The notes under the pieces are model-generated. The model worked only from the letters and a program-made list of their open reading frames with translations, did no database searches and had not been told where the DNA came from. From Bacillota bacterium (GTDB lineage: Bacteria > Bacillota > Clostridia > Lachnospirales > Lachnospiraceae), in contig JAEYPA010000011.1 in NCBI GenBank assembly GCA_023411225.1, positions 1 through 10,738 of the forward strand: 10,738 bases of DNA, in the 5' to 3' direction. Of this stretch, positions 6,239 through 10,738 are shown piece by piece; position 1 is the first letter of the stretch, and every line of letters starts with the position of its first letter. The position numbers and the translations under genes are program-made.

Positions 6239-9200
6239 GTTGATTCCACGGGTATTTATATCAAAGATACGATTGGTGGCAGTAGTATTCCTGTTGATAC
6301 AACAGCAAACGCTAGTGGTCATGGTTGGGATTGGAATGCAAGTGAAAAGAAGTTAACGTTAAATAATTTTAATGGGGAATCAATTGAGTCAAATGGAGAT
6401 TTGAACATTGTTCTAAACGGAACCAATACCATTACGATTCCATCTGGAGAAGGCGATGCTATTAAATTACCTAGTACGGGCGGAAAACTAACAATAGATA
6501 AGACAAGTGATGATGCGAAGGATAAATTAATCATTAATGGAACCAATGTAATTGGAAATATTATTTCTAGTAGTGCCTTTGATCTTAACGGAGGAACGCT
6601 GAAAATCGACACTTCTTCTACGGTTTATTATGCAACCGGTATAGCTACCAATGGCACATTTAATGTTAATAATGGTGCTTGTATTGATATTACTATGAGT
6701 GGGACTGCTCAAAGCCCAATTGTCGGAATAGATACTATCTATTCCAATGGAACCGGAACTGTTGATGTTTCTATAAAAAGTGGCGGATATGGAATAGCAA
6801 TTGAGAAATTATATAATGGAAAGAATCCTATGACATTATCTGCTGAAACAACAGATAGTAATTCCCAGGATGTGGCAATTGAGTCTATATACTCTTTATC
6901 AGATGTGGGTGTAAATATTACAATATCGAAAGGAATGTTGTTGGGTTGTCCTAGAGGTAATAACTTTTATCTTCAAAATATTCCAGAGAATATAGAAATA
7001 AAAGCAACCAATACAAGTAAGAAAGTTATATCAGCACTCATGAGAGGCGTAGGTAACTATAATGGATGGGTGTATCTTGATGCTGATACATGTGAGCCGA
7101 TTAAAGATGGACTGACGATTGCCTCCAAGGATAGCGCCCAGCCATTTTCCTTCACAGACAGTTGTGCTTTTGATATTTTACCAGGCAAGGTAGGAGAAAG
7201 CCCTAAGACGAGTATTTCGGATTTGTTTAGCGTATATCTTGTAGGTGGTTTGAGCGGAATTAATTTTAGCAAAACAAGCGAATATACATTTGAAGTAACA
7301 AAGGGAACACTTCCTGCAGGATTAACCTTAACCTCCCGATGTGAAATTGAAGGAACCTATACCGAAGAGTGCGAGGCAGGTAGTGTAACTATCACAGCCA
7401 CAAGAAAGACCGACCAGAAAACAGCAATGATTACGATTGATTATGGGGCCGTTGCTGAAGCTGACAAGTTCTTAACAGTTGATGGAACAAAGTTCAATAC
7501 CAATGCCGATAAGACTGGTACTGGTTGGAGTTATACATCTTCAACAAATGTTTTAACGCTAAATGGTTATGATGGTGGCCCTATTATTGGAGAAAAGAAT
7601 CTGAACATCGTTCTAAACGGAACCAATACCATTACAATTCCGTCTAGAGAGGGCAGTGCGATTAAATTACCTAGTACGAGTGGAAAACTAACAATTATTA
7701 AGACAAGTAGCGATGCGAATGACAAACTAATCATTAATGGAAGCAATGTAATAGGTGACATTATTTCTAGTAGTGACTTTGACCTTAACGGAGGAACCCT
7801 GAGAATTAACACGTCTTCTACGAGTTATTATGCCACCGGTATAGCTACAAATGTTAAATTTAATGTTAATAATGGTGCTTGCATTGATATTACTATGACG
7901 GGAACTGCACAAAGTCCAATTACCGGAATAAATACGATCTGTTCAAACGGAACGGGGACCGTTGCTGTTTCTATAAAAAGTGGTGGATATGGAATAGCAA
8001 TTGGAGATTTGTGGAATGGCAAGAACCCTATGACATTATCTGCTGAAACAACAGATAGTAATTCCCAGGACATAGCGATAAAATCAATCTACTCTTTATC
8101 AGATAAGGGCGTAAATATTACAGTATTAAAAGGAATGTTACTAAGATGTTCCGATGGGGGTCTTTTTTACAATCAGGATATTCCGGGGAATATAGAGATA
8201 AAAGCAACCAATACAAGTAAGAAAGTTATATCAGCACCGATGAGAGGTGTAGGTGACTTAAATGGATGTGTGTATCTTGATGCTAATACATGTGAACCGA
8301 TTAAAGATGGGCTGACAATTGTTTCTAAGGATATTGCCCTACCATTCTCCTTCACAGACAGTAGTGCTTTTGATATTCTACCAGGCAAGATAGGAGGAAC
8401 GCCTAAGACCAGTATTTCGGATTTAATTTACGTGTATCTTGCAGGTGGACTGAGCGGAATTAATATTGGAAAAACCAGTGAATATACATTTGCAGTAACA
8501 AATGGAACGCTTCCTGCAGGAATAACCTTAACCGAAAGTGGTAGAATAGAAGGAACCTATACCAAAGAGTGTGAGGCAGGTAGTGTAGAAATCACAGCCA
8601 CAAGAATGTCTGATCAGAAAGCAGCAACGATTACCATTGATTATGGGGCTGTTACTGTTGAAAAACCAATCACTAAGGTTGAAATTGACAAAGAAAGCAT
8701 TGTTTTAAATGTTGGGAAAAATGAAACTCTTAAAGCTATATTTACTCCAGAGGATGCAACGATTCAAACCGTACTATGGGAAACAAGTGATAGTAAAATC
8801 GTAAAGGTGGATGATTCTGGTAAATTATCAGCATATAAGCCAGGCGTTGCAACAGTTACAGTAACAACAACCCAAGGTAAATTAACTAATACATGTACCG
8901 TTTATGTTAAGGAAAGCGTTCCTTATATTACGGAAGAAATAAACGATGGTAGCCTTTCCGGCTTTATCTACGATGCCGCCTATAAGATAAGTGGGACTGG
9001 TATAGCAGAAGAAATTTTTAAGGCTGCCAGTACATCTATTGCTGTTAAAGATGAGTGGTATGGCAAAACATTAAATATTATTAGGTTAAATGATGAACCA
9101 AATTGCAATAGTGATGTGGCGGTAGTTTCTGTCCATGCTCATAATCTGGTTGATGTAGCTGAAATCCCACCGACGTGTCTAACAACTGGATTAGCTGCAG

Positions 9201-10717
9201 GAAAGAAATGTGATATTTGTGGCATGATTTTTCTCGGATGCGAAGTGATACCAGCAACTGGCCATACTTTTGATACGGAATGGTCAAGGGATGAAATAAA
9301 TCACTGGTATGCAGCAATATGTGAACACACATCAGAAAAAGAAAACGTGGAAGCTCATATTTATGGCGATGATAATATCTGTGATGTGTGTGGTTATGAG
9401 AGACATATACACAGTGGCATAAAACAAAATGGCAAAGCAGCAACATGTACAGCAGCAGGAGCGAAAGAATACTTTACCTGTGAATGTGGAAAAAACTTTG
9501 AAGACGAAGCATGTACAAAAGAAATAACAGAAAATATCGACACTTGGAAAGTCATCCCGGCAAAGGGACATACTGAAGTTGCTATCCCGGCAGTTAAGGC
9601 TACAACGACTACAGATGGAAAAACTGCGGGAAAGAAATGTTCGGTATGTGGTAAATTAATAGTTGCACAAAAAATAGTTTATAAAGCATCTAACATTGTA
9701 TTAAGTAAAACTTCGTATATATATACAGGAAGTCCAATTAAGCCTTCTGTAACAGTAAAAGACAGTAAAGGAAATGCATTAATTAAAGATACGAATTATA
9801 CAGTAGCATACAGTAGCAATACGAATGTGGGAACTGGAAAAGTAACTATAACCCTTAAAGGGAATTATTCTGGAACGAAGACATTAAGTTTTACTATCAA
9901 TAAAGCATCCTATACACCAGCTATAAATAACTATAGTGGAACATACGATGGAAACAGACATACAATAAGTATGAGTGGAATGAAATCAGGTTCTACCATC
10001 AAATATAGGACAAGTTCTACTGGTACATGGACAACAACAAAACCGACTAGAACTGCAATAGGAAAAGCAACCGTATATTATCAAATCACGAATCCAAACT
10101 ATAATACGGTAACCGGAAGTAAAACAATCACAATAAAACCAAAAACTATTACAGGAGTAAAAGCTACATCGGCAGGTTACAACCGAGTTAAACTTTCTTG
10201 GGCTAAAACTAGTGGGGCCGCAGGATACAAGATATATAGATCTACAAGCAAGGCGGGTACTTACACATTAGTGAAAACCATATCAACGAACAGTACAACA
10301 TCGTATACGAATACAGAACTTACAACAGGTAAGACATACTACTATAGGATTAGAGGATATAAGACAGTAAGTGGTGTAATTTACTATTCAACCTCTTATT
10401 CATCGATTGTAAGTGCTAAGCCAGTTCCAGGAAAACCAACAATCAGTAGCATTTCAAATGGAACAAGAAAGGCAATTACACTTAAGTGGAATAAGATAAG
10501 TGGTGCTAGTGGATATCAAATCTATCGGGCCACAAGTAAGGCTGGAACTTACAGCAGGATAAAGACAATCACTAGTGGTAGTACAATTACTTATAAGAAT
10601 TCAAAACTTATAAAAGGCAAAACTTATTACTATAAAGTCAGAGCCTATAGAACTGTAAGTGGTAAGAAGGTATATGGTTCTTTCAGTAGTATTAAGTACT
10701 GCAAAGTAAGTAGATAA
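6143..10717 (+). CDS. Very large secreted modular repeat protein (adhesin or glycan-binding candidate)
   Basis: The protein has 1524 residues, preceded by AAGGAG (6130-6135) seven bases before the ATG. A Sec signal peptide has a KRR n-region, a hydrophobic core and a predicted cut after AYA (Ala32). Residues about 37-436 and 437-836 are two tandem copies of a 400-residue unit: a beta-helix-like part with LTLNxxxGxxI and LNIVLNGTNTITIP motifs, resembling clostridial Cthe_2159-type carbohydrate-binding sequences, then a putative Ig (He_PIG-like) part with GTLPAGLTL and IEGTYT. Then come a Big_2 Ig-like domain (840-925), a Cys/His-rich section with CxxCG pairs (1012-1170), two MBG-like beta modules (about 1181-1255 and 1256-1333) and two fibronectin III domains (1334-1430, 1431-1524). 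There is no LPXTG motif, SLH domain, choline-binding repeat or C-terminal membrane helix, so attachment is unclear. No catalytic domain is visible. Adhesion or polysaccharide binding is inferred from the modules. Confidence 0.88.
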   Translation: MRKPMKRRLLAIMLTVAMVFTMVPLKSMPAYAVDSTGIYIKDTIGGSSIPVDTTANASGHGWDWNASEKKLTLNNFNGESIESNGDLNIVLNGTNTITIPSGEGDAIKLPSTGGKLTIDKTSDDAKDKLIINGTNVIGNIISSSAFDLNGGTLKIDTSSTVYYATGIATNGTFNVNNGACIDITMSGTAQSPIVGIDTIYSNGTGTVDVSIKSGGYGIAIEKLYNGKNPMTLSAETTDSNSQDVAIESIYSLSDVGVNITISKGMLLGCPRGNNFYLQNIPENIEIKATNTSKKVISALMRGVGNYNGWVYLDADTCEPIKDGLTIASKDSAQPFSFTDSCAFDILPGKVGESPKTSISDLFSVYLVGGLSGINFSKTSEYTFEVTKGTLPAGLTLTSRCEIEGTYTEECEAGSVTITATRKTDQKTAMITIDYGAVAEADKFLTVDGTKFNTNADKTGTGWSYTSSTNVLTLNGYDGGPIIGEKNLNIVLNGTNTITIPSREGSAIKLPSTSGKLTIIKTSSDANDKLIINGSNVIGDIISSSDFDLNGGTLRINTSSTSYYATGIATNVKFNVNNGACIDITMTGTAQSPITGINTICSNGTGTVAVSIKSGGYGIAIGDLWNGKNPMTLSAETTDSNSQDIAIKSIYSLSDKGVNITVLKGMLLRCSDGGLFYNQDIPGNIEIKATNTSKKVISAPMRGVGDLNGCVYLDANTCEPIKDGLTIVSKDIALPFSFTDSSAFDILPGKIGGTPKTSISDLIYVYLAGGLSGINIGKTSEYTFAVTNGTLPAGITLTESGRIEGTYTKECEAGSVEITATRMSDQKAATITIDYGAVTVEKPITKVEIDKESIVLNVGKNETLKAIFTPEDATIQTVLWETSDSKIVKVDDSGKLSAYKPGVATVTVTTTQGKLTNTCTVYVKESVPYITEEINDGSLSGFIYDAAYKISGTGIAEEIFKAASTSIAVKDEWYGKTLNIIRLNDEPNCNSDVAVVSVHAHNLVDVAEIPPTCLTTGLAAGKKCDICGMIFLGCEVIPATGHTFDTEWSRDEINHWYAAICEHTSEKENVEAHIYGDDNICDVCGYERHIHSGIKQNGKAATCTAAGAKEYFTCECGKNFEDEACTKEITENIDTWKVIPAKGHTEVAIPAVKATTTTDGKTAGKKCSVCGKLIVAQKIVYKASNIVLSKTSYIYTGSPIKPSVTVKDSKGNALIKDTNYTVAYSSNTNVGTGKVTITLKGNYSGTKTLSFTINKASYTPAINNYSGTYDGNRHTISMSGMKSGSTIKYRTSSTGTWTTTKPTRTAIGKATVYYQITNPNYNTVTGSKTITIKPKTITGVKATSAGYNRVKLSWAKTSGAAGYKIYRSTSKAGTYTLVKTISTNSTTSYTNTELTTGKTYYYRIRGYKTVSGVIYYSTSYSSIVSAKPVPGKPTISSISNGTRKAITLKWNKISGASGYQIYRATSKAGTYSRIKTITSGSTITYKNSKLIKGKTYYYKVRAYRTVSGKKVYGSFSSIKYCKVSR
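6251..7450 (+). repeat. Copy A of a 1200-bp in-frame tandem repeat
   Basis: This copy pairs with 7451-8650 at a constant offset of exactly 1200 bp (400 codons), with no indel seen at the anchors checked (for example 6411/7611, 6781/7981, 7261/8461, 7441/8641). Four 60-bp blocks compared by eye between 6421 and 7440 matched at about 83-87%, while the block at 6301-6360 matched at only about 50%. Identity therefore rises abruptly near 6400. Confidence 0.93.
7451..8650 (+). repeat. Copy B of the 1200-bp in-frame tandem repeat
   Basis: This is the second unit, encoding residues about 437-836 with the same two-part architecture as copy A. Local differences cluster in the loop at 8140-8180 (copy A: LGCPRGNNFYLQ; copy B: LRCSDGGLFYNQ) and in the first 150 bp. 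The Big_2 domain follows directly. Confidence 0.93.
9130..9660 (+). repeat. Cys/His-rich CxxCG modules
   Basis: Within the large protein, residues about 997-1172 contain degenerate repeats with KKCDICG (Cys1023/Cys1026), NICDVCG, FTCECGK and KKCSVCG (Cys1166/Cys1169), spaced by PATGHT/PAKGHT and TxxG(A/K) motifs. Such modules are common in surface proteins of gut Clostridia and may bind metal or form disulfides. No function is established from the sequence alone. Confidence 0.75.
10148..10435 (+). repeat. Fibronectin type III repeat 1
   Basis: It encodes residues about 1336-1431 with the FnIII hallmarks LSWAKTSGAAGYKIYRS, the conserved Trp1353 and TTGKTYYYRIRGY. It aligns with the next repeat at a 288-bp (96-codon) offset. 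Confidence 0.85.
10436..10714 (+). repeat. Fibronectin type III repeat 2 (C-terminal)
   Basis: It has LKWNKISGASGYQIYRA with Trp1449 and IKGKTYYYKVRAYRTVSG, and ends in KVSR right at the stop codon. It is slightly shorter than repeat 1 because the inter-domain linker is absent. Such a tandem FnIII ending is typical of secreted proteins in Lachnospiraceae. Confidence 0.85.
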
Positions 10718-10738
10718 ATGTGATACCAAGTCCATAAC

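Noticed and set aside
7567..8073. Pairs of similar minus-strand ORFs in both 1200-bp repeat copies
   Set aside because: Their similarity to minus-strand ORFs in the first copy is fully explained by the duplicated coding strand, and they have no starts with ribosome binding sites.
6251..8650. Possible mobile element or CRISPR-like repeat
   Set aside because: The repeat is one long, in-frame coding duplication with no terminal inverted repeats, target-site duplications or short regularly spaced units.
9081..9571. Minus-strand ORFs rich in Cys, His and Tyr opposite the CxxCG region
   Set aside because: They are reverse-strand shadows of the biased codons of the Cys/His modules, without ribosome binding sites or recognisable domains.

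Overview
The window looks like the chromosome of a low-GC, Gram-positive anaerobe of the Clostridia, probably Lachnospiraceae-like. This is inferred from the AT-rich composition, strong AGGAGG-type ribosome binding sites, one TTG start, a LytS-type sensor kinase paired with a REC-SARP regulator, and a very large exported protein built from modules typical of gut Clostridia surface proteins (beta-helix-like repeats, Big_2, CxxC modules, fibronectin III). No RNA gene, CRISPR array or intact mobile element was recognised.

Layout, all major genes on the + strand. (1) 2-124: C-terminal tail of a membrane protein, probably an MFS transporter. (2) 125-445: intergenic, with a good sigma-A-type promoter just before the next gene. 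(3) 446-2493: a translationally coupled two-component system (7-TM LytS-like histidine kinase plus a response regulator with SARP/BTAD-like output), closed by a strong terminator at 2513-2547. (4) 2650-4833: a short, degenerate receiver-domain protein followed closely by a membrane-anchored two-domain GH3 beta-N-acetylhexosaminidase (NagZ/YbbD type). TCAC-containing direct repeats spaced 11 and 22 bp lie upstream. (5) 4834-6142: a patchy region with one intact small membrane-anchored protein (5076-5585) surrounded by short coding-like fragments on both strands, possibly the scar of a toxin/immunity or other accessory cassette. (6) 6143-10717: a 1524-residue secreted modular protein containing an indel-free 1200-bp tandem duplication.

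Proposed working model (inference): the kinase senses an envelope or muropeptide-related signal, and its regulator drives itself and/or the receiver-nagZ transcription unit, so that the hexosaminidase trims or recycles peptidoglycan fragments at the cell surface. The large repeat protein is a separate surface or secreted adhesin/glycan-binding candidate. The most unusual points are the unphosphorylatable receiver stub between the two-component system and nagZ, the register-perfect duplication with an abrupt drop in identity near its start, and the gene fragments around the small membrane protein.
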